The position numbers and the translations under genes are program-made. This document shows, in pieces, positions 51,301 through 64,000 of a stretch of DNA of 64,000 bases; position 1 is the first letter of the stretch; each line of letters begins with the position of its first letter. Below the pieces are notes generated by a model. That model did not search any database and was not told where the DNA came from. It saw only the letters and a list, made by a program, of their open reading frames with translations. Origin of the DNA: Struthio camelus (lineage: Eukaryota; Chordata; Aves; Struthioniformes; Struthionidae). Location of the stretch: contig NC_090944.1 of the NCBI RefSeq assembly GCF_040807025.1, positions 118,870,738-118,934,737 on the forward strand, read 5' to 3'.

Positions 51301-54300
51301 TCCTTCCCCTTTCCATTAAGGTTTGTCTCTTCTGGATTGTTTTTGTTGCTGCTGTCTGCAGTGGCCCTTCGGACCCGGCCTGCAGTCCAGAACAGTGGCA
51401 CCGTCTTACTGTCGCGCCGTGCTTGCTTCCCTCTAACTAAGGTGTCCTCTTCTTCCTGATCAGACAGGTTAAACAAACCATTCTCATGGCATCTTCCTTC
51501 CCTTTTCCGAAGAACAGAGCCTCAACTCCCATCCTTAGCCTCAGCCTGCCGGGTGAAAATGTTTTAAACCAGCCTCTCACTGAAGGAGAATACATTGTGT
51601 ATCTTTACGCTTACAGAGCAAGGCATTTAATCTGCTGTCAGCATCTGTTGCCTAAAGCAGTCTGGCTTTTGTCTTTGATTGTATGTCCGATGCTGGGTTT
51701 CTCCGAAACTGCAATATGACCTTACGGTTTAAGAACACATTGATATTTATTGTAACCTTAAAATGGACTGTATGATTCTGGACAGAGCAGTACGATTCTT
51801 CATTATCAGCTCTCTTGGTGGTGAATGAGAAATCCACACTCTTAAACAACATGTTGGCTTAGATTAACTTGGTAATGTATGGAGATTAATGTTGTGTTCA
51901 CAAAATAAGTAGTAGATAGAAAATGGGTACTGCTGTTAACTACTCTAAAAATAAGCCAGAAATAACAGTAAAACACATCATGATTTTGAATAGTGCCTTT
52001 TATATATGTGTAAGATGGCAAAGTCAAGCTATCCAAGCTGCGACTAGGAGGAGAGCTGAAGAAAGGATTGCAGGGTCGGAGTTCGACAAAGGGAAGTGAA
52101 CTGAGAGACCACGGGGCTTTGAGACCTCTAAGAAAGGTTGGTGAAAGCCGAACTGGGGCAGGGAGAGTAGAGGAATTGGACAAAGTGCCGGGGGAGATGT
52201 ACAATCTTAGAGAAATGATAGTAAGAGAAGAGGACTTCCGTGGCTCTTAATCAGAGGTGCTTAAAACAGCTTTGAAAAGTCTGTGTTAAAGGCTGGGGGA
52301 AAGATTTGCTGTCACCTCAAAGCTGTGTGTCCTGTGCACTATCAAACAATGAATTGTATCACCAACGTCCACATTAAAAAATTAAGGAGCATATATTTTG
52401 GTTCAAAAACCATAAAGGATCAAAAGTTGTTTGAAGGAAACAAGCATGGGAAAAGGAAAATAGCTATAGAGGAAAAAAGGAAAACTCTGAGGACCTAAGG
52501 GAAGGAAAGCAAAGAGCGCTGAAGCGATGTCCACAGTTGCTTGACAGAAGTTTTTTCTAAGTAATCGCTAGGGATGGGCTGTCGTTCCTTCCCTACGGGA
52601 ACTTGTCCGGACATTTTGTTTTATTGTGGGAATTTGCCAAGTGTACTTTGAACTTGGCATTGGTATAGCAAAGAAAGCTTGGGCTAGCAAAGAAGGCTTC
52701 TTCCTCATAAAATGTAATGACTCAGAACTGGCAACGGCAGAAGTGACACCTGATGGGGATCAGAGTTACTCAGCATTATTGTGTGACTGTGCTAAATTGG
52801 TTCCCTGAAACCATTTTGAGAGATCTGCTGGAGAAGACCCAGTCACAAGCTGTCACTGTCATAGGGAAGAGTGATATGTGAGATAATATATAAAATAGCC
52901 GACTGAGAGATGACAACACATTCCGGTTTTGGAGTAATTCTTCTTAAAGCTGATGTGTGATGTCAGTGCAGTAATAGTAGAAAAATGATGAGGCATTATG
53001 TTCAGCTGGACTAAATGACATAGATTAATTAACATAATGGTGGTTTGCTGGTTTAGTCTAGCTGAGGATCTGGCTAAAAGTAAGCCCAGTGTGTAGTAGA
53101 GTTGTAATACATCTTGAATAATAGAAAATTAGAACCGTTCTCCTCTATTTATTTCATAATATGATTGCTAGTATGTTTGAGAAATAACTGAAAAAGACCA
53201 AATCATTCATTTCTGTTTGAACTCCGTCTTTAAAAAGCAATAGCAGATTCTCTGAATCAGATACGTAAAATGACTGTGCCAGTGCTGTTCAGTCCTGAAG
53301 GGAGACATGCAAACAAGGTGGATTACCTAGCAGCTTGATAATATGAAATAATAACGTGGTAAAATGTTCCTAGTGTGCTACAAAGTGGTTGTCATGGAAG
53401 TAAATGACCTTGACTGAAAACTGCCTATTGGAAAACTTAATACAGGTTTAATTTGTCTGGAAGGCTATCCAGATGTTTTACTGTATTGGATAGACAAGAG
53501 AGTTTTGGTCAAAAGTTTTAAGAGAGATTTATGGTTATAGGAGTCCTTATTAATGTAGTCTTGATACTATTTAATAATGCAGTCCAGTATGAATTGAAAA
53601 ACACATTTCCAACACTGACGCAATTCTACAAGATTATAACAGCAGTTTGGGTGACTGTAAGAAAGTAGTACCTCAGGTCTTACCCTCTGTGCTATGGCTT
53701 GAACTACACTAAAAGCTGTGTTCTGTAGCATTTGTCACCTCTAACCGGCATATCTCAACAAGGTCGTTCCAGTGTAATGTCACAATGCTATTAAAAAGGT
53801 GTTGGAGGTCAAACCTGCCCTCTTTCCTTTTACATGTAGTCATCAGCTACCTCCCTGCTCCGATGCTTTCCATCACCACGATGCAGGTTGACCCTGACTG
53901 TGAGCTGTTGTGGAAATCTCAGCAGTGGGCTGAGATGCAAACCACGGGAAGCAGGTTGGCAGAAAGTGTTTCTAGTTTCCCTTACAAGGGACTCAGGGCC
54001 CAGAGATGTCCAATGTTGCCCTAGCTGTGTGCCTTCCTAACTGGAGAGAAGCAGGACCCAAAAAGCACAGGAATAGCCCAGTTCAGCTCTGGCTGCAAGT
54101 CCTCCTCCTGGGAGGACCAGCAGGAGATGTAAAATAACAGAGGCGATGTGGCTGTGACAGCTTACGTTAACTGAAGCGCTGGCTCACTCTCTTTAGCCTT
54201 CCTCTGTGAAATCCGTGCACGGAAGCAATGCTGAGGCACAAGCTCCTTCCTAAGCGCCCTGTGCATCCCTGCGCCAGCCTCTGCCGTGGGGAGAGTGCAA

Positions 54301-55237
54301 ACGGAAGCAGAGCAGTCAGTGCCAACCTTAGGAGAGCGGGCGGACTCGCCAGGGACTTCTCTCGTGGTTAGGTTTGTCTATTGATAGTATACTTCCAGTG
54401 GGCAGCAGCGGGTTTCCATCCTTTTCGATGAAAAGTAAACAAATTATATGTGGGAGACCAGATATAAATTGTTTTTTATCCTAAGTCACAATTTTGGTTT
54501 TGGACAGATTTAGGCTATACGTAGACTAAACAAAGGAGACAAAGAACAGTGCCAAAACTGCAAGATCAATAATAAGAAGCTGTAAAGCTTCCCAACTCCA
54601 GACAGAAAAAGCAATCTTTTTTCAGGCAGATTTTAATTAATTTTATTTTGTAACAAGGAAAGGACATGAACTATCTGTGCCCACTGTAGATGGGGGGAGG
54701 GGGAGAAAAAGATGACTAATTCACTGCAGAACAAACAAGAATAATTTTTGTTATGTCAGTGAATTCTTTTTCAAACAGAAAATACTTGACTGAAAGAGTC
54801 TCGGCTTACCTGCTGGCCCTTCCGTTCAGTACTTTCACTTCCCGTGGCAGTACTGTTCGCTGATTGCTCCTACAGTTGGACGTTTCAAATTTCTTCTTTC
54901 CGTCTAGAGATTCTGTCTTGAATAGCGTATAGTTAAGATAATTGCTGTCCAGATTAAAAAGTGGGGAAGTAGGAGCAATTGTTAGTTTTACTTAGTAGAT
55001 ATGCAGTGCAATAGTTTTCTTCTTAAGTTGCTGCTAGATATAAACATAATATATAAAAATAATTTTGAAATGAAGGGTTATATCATGCAGTAAGCATAAC
55101 TTACGAGTTCAGTCCCTATTAAAGATTTTTACGCATCCATCTTTTTTTCTTCCTCACTAGCGTAACAAATACTAAGCAGGATCAAGTCTGGAAAAGTTTG
55201 AAGTTGTGATGTCTTTCCATTATACTTAATTATTCTG

Positions 55238-55301
55238 GGATTTGTGGTGTCATCCTAGGACTAATTCTAGGATTTGTGGTGTCATCCTAGGACTAATTCT
55301 A
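55238..55301. repeat. 32-bp perfect tandem duplication
   Basis: Two adjacent identical copies of a 32-base unit starting GGATTTGTGGTGTCATCC and ending GGACTAATTCTA. Confidence 0.96.
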
Positions 55302-57673
55302 CAGTCCCTTGGGGAGGTGCAGAAATAACGCCAGCAGGAGTTTCGGCAAATCCTCAGAGCCAGTTCTCGGAATTCAGCTCCTCTCTTTGGAGCTCGTTCC
55401 TTCTGCGCATCTGCATCGCCATTAAGCAACAGAGGCTCGTTCCCTGGAGTGAAAATTACTCACGTGTACAGATGAGGCTTGTAGGATGTCTTTGGCTTCT
55501 GTGTAAACGTGAAACTGTGTAAATCAAACTAGGCTGTAAATCTTTCTCATCCCTGTTGCAATCTTATTCCTTCAATGCACAAACTGTAAAATACAATTCA
55601 GGGGAAGCTAGAAAGACGATAGTAAGGTTTATTGAAATAATGATCAGTATAAAGACCCGATCTTGATATCCTCATATGATGTAAATTACTGAAGCCTACT
55701 GTCAGTATCTGTTAAATGTGTGAGGGCTGGAAATGAATTGTATTGCATTTTTAATGTCAGAAGAAATATATTTGGCATAAACTATTTCACAACCTGGTTT
55801 ACCCTGCCTGTATTAAGAACAATTGCAGTGTTTTTTCTACAAAATGCTATAATCTTTTTGGCTGAAATCTGCAACATTTGTACACATCAGTAATTTTACT
55901 TATGTGAATAAATTTATTGAAATCATGCATGTAAATATTTTCAGCATGGAGCCCTGACCTGTGTAAATTCAGAGAAGGGATTATAATGCCTGTCTTTCGG
56001 CTCTATTGTAATAGAACTAATATTTTTAAAATATATCAATAACACACTTATAAAAACTTCAGCAGCAAGTAGTTTTTGTAAAATATGTTTTAAGAAACAG
56101 TTAAGAAACAATTTAAGAAACAAGCACGTTACTTGTATTTAGAAAAAGAGAGAACTTTTTCAACTTAAATAAATTAATCGTAAAGGCTGTGGGCCACGTC
56201 AAATCTGATATCAGTGTTTACACTGCTGTTGATTTCAGTGGCATTGCACATGGTAGATCAGACTCAACTATCAGCAATTTGGGGACCTTCCTTACAAAAG
56301 ACTGAAGTCTAACTGTGATCAAGCAAATTTCTGCTGAAGTTACGTTCATACCAGCTAACTTTAGACCATGTCACCTGTTAGCCCCAATTTTTTGCCAAGT
56401 GGTATACTTAAAGCGATAGATTTTGGTCTTTCTGTGGATGCATTGGGACACTCAAATATATTCTGCCATTGAAATTCTTGGCCAGCTCTTCCATCTTAGT
56501 CGAATACATCTGGATAAAGTCTAAAGTCAGGTTAATAGCTTCCACTGCTGAAAGGCCTTCACCGATATAGTAAAGGAAATGTGTTCTGTTGCCTAGGATT
56601 TTCTGCTACAATATCTGTCTTACTGAGACAGTAAACCTACTAAGATATGTGGGTTGTTTTTTCTTGAACCATTCAAATGTAGGCATTCACAGACTCACGC
56701 GTCAGGTCTTACAACTCATATTTGCTAACTGTGCTGTAGCGTAAAGGGGCGTTAGAGCCGTGCGTCTGTGCCGGGAGGAGCTCACCTGCCAGCCTCGTGC
56801 TGCTAAATGTCAGCAGCACACCGGCCCTAGAAACGCCTGGCTCATAAGCTGAGGCACTTTTTATCTACTTGGAGCCTGACTGACATCTCTGAACACTGTT
56901 GTATCTAAGCAGCTTGAATATGTGACCTCATTCCTTAAATACCATCAGTTGAACAGCTCTTGTTGCTAAAAGCAAAAGCACTGTTGATTTTCTGTTGTGC
57001 AAACTCCTACAGACACTCTTAACAAGTGCAAAGTCAACCACACCTTCTTCCACCACGATTAAAATAATTGCTTATGTGTAGCAATCGCAGCGTACCTGTA
57101 GCCGTGATGGCGGGGAAGGTATGGCTTGTTGTTCTTTCGACATTCGCTTTATGTTAACACGGGACCGTCATGGAAAGCTCTCGCGGGCGGAATAACGGTA
57201 GGAAACAGACCTCGAGGAAAATGATCTCGGAAGGGTAAAGTAGCTGAATGTTTTTTTTCTTATACTGACAAGTAATTTGTTAACTCACAGCATGGAGCTA
57301 AACTGAGGGAAGACTGGAGTTGAGCCAAACTTTGCAGTGAGATAAAAAGAGGCCAGGATCAGCTTTCTCATTTTGTGTTGTCTTTTAATGCTGTGAAATA
57401 AGCCCTCTGCAATGCAGGGGTGTATCAGTACTTTGTTAAGTATAACAAGGGTTTTAAAAACACAAGCTGTGCCCTCCATTCAAACCTAACGATGTGTTCC
57501 TCTGGGAACGATGTTAGTAAGATTTTTCCCAAGAGGTGATTTTTGGAAGTCGAATTTTTACTGGGAAGCTGAAGTTTAAGAAGAAACTTGAAACTTTTAT
57601 CTATGAAAGCCTTTTTTGTGAGAGGACTGATGTGACTATTCCCTACAAAGATTATTAAAAAAAGTTTTTGAAT

Positions 57674-57692
57674 ATAAATAAATAAATAAATA
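57674..57692. repeat. (AAAT)n microsatellite
   Basis: Four to five AAAT units. Confidence 0.9.
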
Positions 57693-60600
57693 GAAATGTA
57701 TTTAATGACTATTGTTTAAACAGTCTTTCCAATTAGTTTGAGCTTCATGCTTAAATTAATATTCTGAAATGCAGTAGTTACTGTATATTTTCATACAGTT
57801 GTTTTGCAGATGCATTTGTTACTATAAAGGCAAACTCTCTCACTCGTTATGCTTCATTGCTACTGGTGATATTGAGGCAAGTGCCAGAAAGGCCTAAAGA
57901 GGGTTATAGGACTGGAAGGATATTCAGATAATCACCCGCTTATTTCATACCATCTAGTCCCCCCTTCAAAAAAAAGCTGGATATGCTTTGTTTTAAATGT
58001 GCTTATTTTCAGAATATAATCTAATTTTCTTAAAGTAAAAACATTTTCATATAGCTCCAGCTCTTAGGTAGAGTCCTGCAAATGCCTTGCTGCTAAAGAC
58101 AGTTTCAGTTACTGAACAGAGCAGCTTAAGACTATAAAGATGAACGCATGTGTACAAGCACTTGCTGAGGCAAAACCTGTTAGCTGGTATACAAGCAAAT
58201 AGGAGTGCTTATGTTTTATTCATGGGGTGAGGGTCAAAAGAATAATTAATCATTCTCCTTGAACTGCGTATTGCATATAGCCGTGCTTTACTTACTGAAA
58301 GTTTTACTGCATTGAAATAAAGGTAGATTATGTGGACTGACTGGTCCTAGGGAGGAGACCTCACTGCTTTTAATCCTTTCATCCAATAACGTGAATTATC
58401 ATCGGGATCAGTGTATGACTGTCACCTACTTCTAATAGCGTAGCTTTGCTGGTCACAGTCGGTGGGACACTTCTGCGGGAGGGAGGTACCAGACGCAGCG
58501 AAGTCACCAGTCAGCTGGGCCCGCCGTACGCGCCCTGGCGAGAGAGAGGGCTGAGCTGAGCCCCCTTGGCCCTGGGGAAGGTGAGGGGATGGCTGCGTTG
58601 GGCAGGCAGCTTGGATCAGCACTCCCCAGGGCTTTGAGGGTCAAGAGGAAGCACCTTGAGGCCAGTATTGAATCTGACTGGCAACCAGGGCAACTGAGCC
58701 ACTAAGGGAGTTATGCGCTTATTCTGTTTGCTGCCAACAAAAATCCTGCCAACATCTTTTTGTAATAGATGAAGTCTATTAATTCTGCATGCATACACAT
58801 CAGCAGAAAGGGTCTAACGTTACGCTGGTCTAAATGGAACAAAACAGAGACATGAAGAAGGATAGTCACATCTGAAAGAGGCAAGGAAGCATGTTGGCAA
58901 TATTCCCAAAAAGAAAGGGGAAACGTTTCGCTCCCATATAGGCACTGGTTATGTGCTGGACCAGAGTGCAGCTACATCCCTAGGCTTGAGGAAGAGCAGT
59001 ACGAGAGGCTGGGGAAGAAGCGCAGAACTGAAATTGGTATCTAGATAACATGTGCTGCGCTCACATCGCCTTCGTTTGCAAGAGGCTTGTTAGCATTCGG
59101 AGTAGGTACCCGCTGGGTGCTCTGACGACGGGCAGCAGGGGCAGGTGGAATAGTGGGACGGTTTTTAATTACATCTCTGTGATGTCGGCATACGAATGAA
59201 GTTTAAACTTCTTGATGATTTTATTAGAATTCCATAAGTGAAAAACTTACAGCTGAAGATAGCGCTGTGAGCAGACGCCTAATGACTGATTTAATAAAGT
59301 GGTTAAATCCACTGTAGGACACAAACTTCTTTTAATTCGAAACACTGGACAGTTTCATGTTTCTGTCACATTTTCAGAGGAAACCAAATATCCCGTTATA
59401 TTAAAAGAAGCTGGGGGACAGGGAGAATGACACTTATATCAGCGCTCTGTAAGAGGTCAATGACAATTTTAATTGATGCTATTTCAGTTCTCGTGGTATG
59501 GTTGCTAACTAGAATAGAAATATCTGAACTGCCCGTTCTTAGAAATATGCAGACCTTATTCAGGAGAAACTTCAACTGAGAATCAAGTACAAAGATTAGA
59601 TGGAATCTGCAAATAAAAGAGAATGGGTGCAGCTACAGTTTGCGTTTTAGGGATACGTACCATTCCATTGTTTTCGCAAAAAATACAGGGGTTGGCAACA
59701 TTAGCTTGTTTTCAAGGATACAAGTTAACTGTTAAGCCAGATACCGTTAAAAATACACCTTACACAAAAAGTAGTATATAGTTTAAAAAAAAAAAAGATT
59801 ACTTCAATTTTTTTCTTAATTTTTAGATTTTACAGAGTTCTTTTATGGCTTGTTCTGTATTAGCCTGCGATCACAGCATGGCCCTACTAAATCCATCTGT
59901 TGATTTCTTTGGTGTCAGTGTTGCATGCCATCCCAAACAGAAACGGGATTACTAGAGTAAGGGGAATATTATGGGCTCAAGTTAGAACAATAGTAGTATT
60001 CACAGTTTGTTTTGCCTTTTTCAGATATACAGAGGAAGATCACTGAAGGGCATTAGAGACAAAAGTGGGAAACAAGACGTAGCTAATTTTGAGGATAGAG
60101 TATTTTTAGGTTTGTCTGTGAAGAGACATACTGTTACTCATTTCAAGAAAAAAAAAAAAGAGAAAAAGTTCTAGCTTTTGGTCTTCACTATGAGATAAAA
60201 GTTTGTTGTAGGGCGTTGGGAAGTACGTTCTAGCTTGTGGTGTATGGGTTTGTGAAGAGAGGATGGTCTGTGGACCTCTCTGGACCAGACATCAGGAAGG
60301 TGGCGTGTGGGAGTCAGGCGGTCTCATCCGCTTCCATGTTCCTGTGATCCGCGGTGAGTGTCGTACTGCAATTTAGCTTGGAGTAATATGATTCTGCCCC
60401 GAGAGATCTTACGGTACTTTGTTTTTCACACGACCCACCTTTCATTTAGTTAATTTTGAACCTCTTAAGCCTAACTGTAGCAAGCCAGATCCTCAGCTAG
60501 CATTAATTCCCAACAGTGTGTTGATTTCGGCAAAACAGCCTGGATCTATACAAGCTGAGGACCTAATACAGTAACCGTTTGCATGAGAAGGCCATATCTG

Positions 60601-61465
60601 AACTTAGTGGCAATTCCTCTAAGCAGATAGTATGAACTCCCTCAAGCTAACCTAGCTTACCTAGAGCTTACCTAGATCGGTAAGAATTAACTTTTCCCGG
60701 AAGCAAGTATACATTTGCATGATTTCACACATTTCCAGGGTTGTCTTTTAAAAATAGCGTAGTCTAAAAATGTCGTGAAGAGGCACAGCTGCCAGAGGGC
60801 TGTGCTAGCCTTAGAGCGAGGCTGTGCTCCTCACACGGCGGAGCTGCGCGGAAGAAAAGCCCCCTGTGGAGAAACGGGAGGGAGAGCGTTGCCGCAGGGT
60901 GGCCGTTGCGCCCAGAAACTGCTCTGCTTCCTCTCGCAACCCAGCTCGGTCCGCCAACTGCTACAGCAAGGTGAACGTTTGGGGATGTGCTCTTGTGGTA
61001 CTCCAATGCCTCGCGAGCACGGAGGATTGTTTTAGTATTGACGACTTTATGCTGGGACAATACCAATTTTTTTGCTTTAAGTGGCTGCGTTTTTTCCTCC
61101 CCCCCCCGGCCCTGCTCCCTGTGCTTCATGGTTTCCACATGCCCAAGCTCTTGCGAGTTTAGCTCATTTGTCTTTCTCACTTGATCAGAGCAGACTCTGT
61201 GTCAAGCGACTGCGTTGAAGACATGCTTCAGCTGAAGACGTAATATTATTGCATGAGTTAAATAGCCGCCTCTCTTGAACCATTCATTTCTGAACGTGAA
61301 TAGCTTTTGCTTCCCCCCCAAGTCTGAGGAACTGTCCTCTGGAAACTCTAGCATGCTTTCGAGGTTTTTGGTGAAGTCTCTCTGAAAGGCTTTCACCTCA
61401 TTAGCTTCTTAATAAAGGTTTTGTTTACTATTACACGTTCAAATGTCTTTTTGGCTATTATTTGT

Positions 61466-61475
61466 GGGGGGGGGG
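61466..61475. repeat. G10 homopolymer
   Basis: Ten consecutive G. Confidence 0.85.
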
Positions 61476-61883
61476 TTGTTGCTTAACAGTCATTTGAGTT
61501 TAATCTGAGTGCACACATGTGGAGATTCAAATTTTTTATTATTTATTGAATGAATGTGTGGTTGTTTTGGAATATTGTTTAACTTGGTGTAATCCCTTCC
61601 TATTTTAATATCTTTATATAATGAGAAAGGACAGAAAGGAAGGTCAGGCTGTAAAGTCAGCCCTCGTGATATTAAAAACACTATAATAACGGCCTCTGAA
61701 TTTATCTTGCACCAGATGTAATAATTTCATCCTCCTGCCCTCAGATGCCCATACACAACTGCATTTCACTTCAGTAACAGTTATGTGCACACGCCTGAGA
61801 GAAAAATTGGAGCTTAGAAATAAGTTTTGAATGAAAAGGAAGAGCAGAGAAGTACCATAGGCTTAAATGTATATATAAAATAA

Positions 61884-62175
61884 CAGAACTGAATCAAACC
61901 ATTAAAACATTCAGTAAAGCAAAGTAACTTGAAATTAGATTTTTGACACTGTTTTTCTGCCTCACATATTTTTCAGCTAGTAAGGAGGATTTCTTGCCCT
62001 TTCCTTTCCTCTTTCTTCATTCAAAATGATGGAACTGAGTCAAACCTTTAATACATTCACTGCAGCAAGGTAACTTGAAATTAGATTTTTCATTGTTACT
62101 CTACCTCATCTGTTTTTCTGCTAGAAAAAGGAATTTCTTGCCCTTTCCTTTTTTTTTTTCTTTCTTTATTTTTTT
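61884..62175. repeat. Diverged tandem duplication, period about 146 bp
   Basis: Two adjacent units share, in order, GAACTGA.TCAAACC, AGTAACTTGAAATTAGATTTTT (GGTAACTTG in the second), GTTTTTCTGC and GATTTCTTGCCCTTTCCTTT-like blocks, each displaced by about 146 bases. Confidence 0.85.
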
Positions 62176-64000
62176 ACAATCTCTTTATATTGGACTCATG
62201 AAACATTGCACTCTTTTTCTCCAAACCTCACATATCTGGCCACGGGCCACTTTTCAGAAACTTAGGGATACAGGTTCCACTTTGTTCTGCCTATTTTCTT
62301 TCTTCTCCAGCTGCTGCTAGCGGACACTGCTCGGCTTGTCCTCCCCTCCAGGCGGCAAAGCGCAGCGAACTTGCTCAGCTGTTACTCCCCGTTTCTGTGC
62401 CCAGGTTTCCATCTTTTCCCTGTGCCATTTCGAACTGTTCCTCACACAAGCATCGCTGACATCTACCACAAAAATCCTAGCTTCAGTATCGCGCTGCTCC
62501 TCCTGAGAAAATGACCTCATTCAGAAGCATCGACAGGCGTAGACAGCCGTGCTTTGGGCTTGCTGTGTTAGCTGGCCATTATTTTTGGAAGAGCACCGCA
62601 CAGCTTATGGCGGCGTCAGAGTTTCTCTAGAGCAGCGCCGAGAACACCAGCTCCCAGCGTTGGCTCTTGCAGCAATCTGGTGCGTTCCCCGTCCCGGTGT
62701 GGCCAAGCCCCAAGCCCGCTTGTCTTGCCGAATCCCATGTGCCATTGTCCCAGGGGCTACGGCTACGTACGCTGCATACGCACGTGTGTTGCCATCTATG
62801 TGTTGCCAATACGCAGCAAAGATTTTAAAACAAATGAGTCATGTGCTGACGTGAAGCAGAATAAATGGAAATGCAGTTGTTCTGTAGGGCGTGCTATTAA
62901 CGTTCTGGGCATAATGCTGCCTCTGCGCTTTCGGTCTAGGTTACCAGCTAGTGCTCCAGCAACTGGTTCGGGGTACTTAGAGCTGCCGTGTTCTGCCCAT
63001 CAGTGGCGTTGTGAGAAGCCTGATTTAAAAACAAAAACAAAAAAACCCCAACCTGTGCGGAGGTATTTATGACTATGATGTCCGTGCTGTATCGTATAGG
63101 CTCTCTGCTCAGGATTGCAGTTTCATTGTGTTAGGCTCTGTGAACAGGAGTATATGTGATCTTCGCCTTAGGAGCTCCCAACAGAAGAAAACTCACAGGA
63201 GTGCATGCCATTAACTATCATATAATAGGTAACGCCTGTATATATGCTGTGTACTATGTTCTGGTCTGCCTACATATCTCAGCTTAGCATTACGGGATGC
63301 TAAGCTTAGCTCGCTGAGAATCAATTTTTTTTAAACCTTTTTTTTTCTGCATGTATTTATGCATTTCCTTGCTTGGTTCTAGATCTGTCATTCAAATCCA
63401 AAACAAGAGAAATCAACTAGCCATAAAGGTGGGCGGCAAACTGACTACAGCTTTTGTACTGACCTCTTCAATTTGTCGTCACCTCATTTTTTCCCAAACA
63501 CCCCCACACAACATTTTTTTTCATCCACCTATTGTCTTGGGTCTTGTGAACTGTATGTAGGAGGAACTGACTTCTTAACATGTCTCTACATCGTATAACC
63601 AGCGAGCCTTGACTGGGATGTCTAAGCATTATGCAGGGTAAAAATGAGCCTAATTAAACTAAACCAAAACCAAACAGCCTGCCATTTGACAGTGTATTTA
63701 GTTCTTGTGGTTCACGTTTTGACAACATGAATTTATCAATATATACCTACATAGACCACACACAATTATAAATGTATAAACATTTAGGCTGAAGAAATAC
63801 CCACAATCTGTACTGAAATTTCCAAGAAGAGAGGTTGATAAAATCCCTAAACATTATGGGATTTAAAATTTATATATTTAAAATTATATATTTTAAAATA
63901 TTTTAAAATTATATATTTGTAGGAAGGCAATAAAAATTTACATGTCATTCAGTTGCAATAAAAATGCTCTAAAATTGAGTCATTGTATCATATACTATAT
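62176..64000. other. Intergenic, no gene recognised
   Basis: A moderately GC- and CpG-enriched patch at 62310-62800 gives overlapping open frames on both strands without family resemblance. The window ends in AT-rich sequence with palindromic TATATTTTAAAATA-type units at 63861-63918. Confidence 0.6.
63861..63918. repeat. AT-rich low-complexity block
   Basis: Alternating TTTAAAAT and TATAT units, self-complementary. Confidence 0.85.

Larger units (their letters stand above)
45145..55237. other. Intergenic, no gene recognised
   Basis: Contains C11 with an adjacent TATA box (47183-47210), G12 (48294-48305) and several purine-rich stretches (for example 52050-52250). No coding exon supported. 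Confidence 0.6.
55302..61883. other. Intergenic, no gene recognised
   Basis: Contains an (AAAT)n microsatellite (57674-57692), GC-richer patches at 58480-58600 and 60780-60960 that are too small to call islands, and G10 at 61466-61475. Confidence 0.6.

Noticed and set aside
60764-61184. Overlapping open frames up to 138 codons on both strands
   Set aside because: GC-richer patch, frames overlap antisense, no family resemblance or splice context.
62549-62854. 101-codon open frame and overlapping frames
   Set aside because: No start context, no homology recognised, antisense frames equally open.

Overview
The window is nuclear DNA from an amniote, most likely a bird. Coding exons are split by GT-AG introns that are short (about 0.1-1.7 kb), interspersed repeats are sparse, and the one recognisable transposon is a decayed CR1-type LINE. 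The gene order (end of MTIF2 on +, RPS27A on -, CLHC1 on +) matches, in mirror orientation, the block I recall from human 2p16 (CLHC1-RPS27A-MTIF2). All identifications come from reading translations against families from memory; no database search was run.

Layout: 1-1682 is intron or upstream MTIF2 sequence with no exon I can recognise. Four last exons of MTIF2, the mitochondrial translation initiation factor IF-2, lie at 1683-3849, with 3'UTR beyond. RPS27A (ubiquitin-eS31 fusion, minus strand, complete, 156 codons in five coding exons) lies at 5271-7464 and converges on MTIF2. Its CpG-rich promoter (about 7465-8176) carries four ACTACA-type SBS elements of the kind bound by ZNF143/THAP11 and faces CLHC1 on the other side.

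9065-18463 holds the recognisable exons of CLHC1 (clathrin heavy chain linker domain containing 1). It is broken: a frameshift in a T run, a dead splice donor, a second frameshift, a third frameshift, a 10-bp tandem duplication and an in-frame stop, and exons for about 100 central residues cannot be found. The rest of the exon sequence remains well conserved, so this reads as a fairly recent loss of a single-copy gene, not a processed copy. This is the main discovery of the window. A second unexpected detail is that the ubiquitin encoded by RPS27A has Ser at position 19 where vertebrate ubiquitin has Pro.

18464-64000 (45.5 kb) contains no protein-coding gene I can identify. By synteny with human it is probably the spacer between CLHC1 and RTN4. 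It holds microsatellites, two ancient-repeat tails, small tandem duplications, palindromes, a CTCF-like site, and a few exon-like or promoter-like stretches reported with low confidence.
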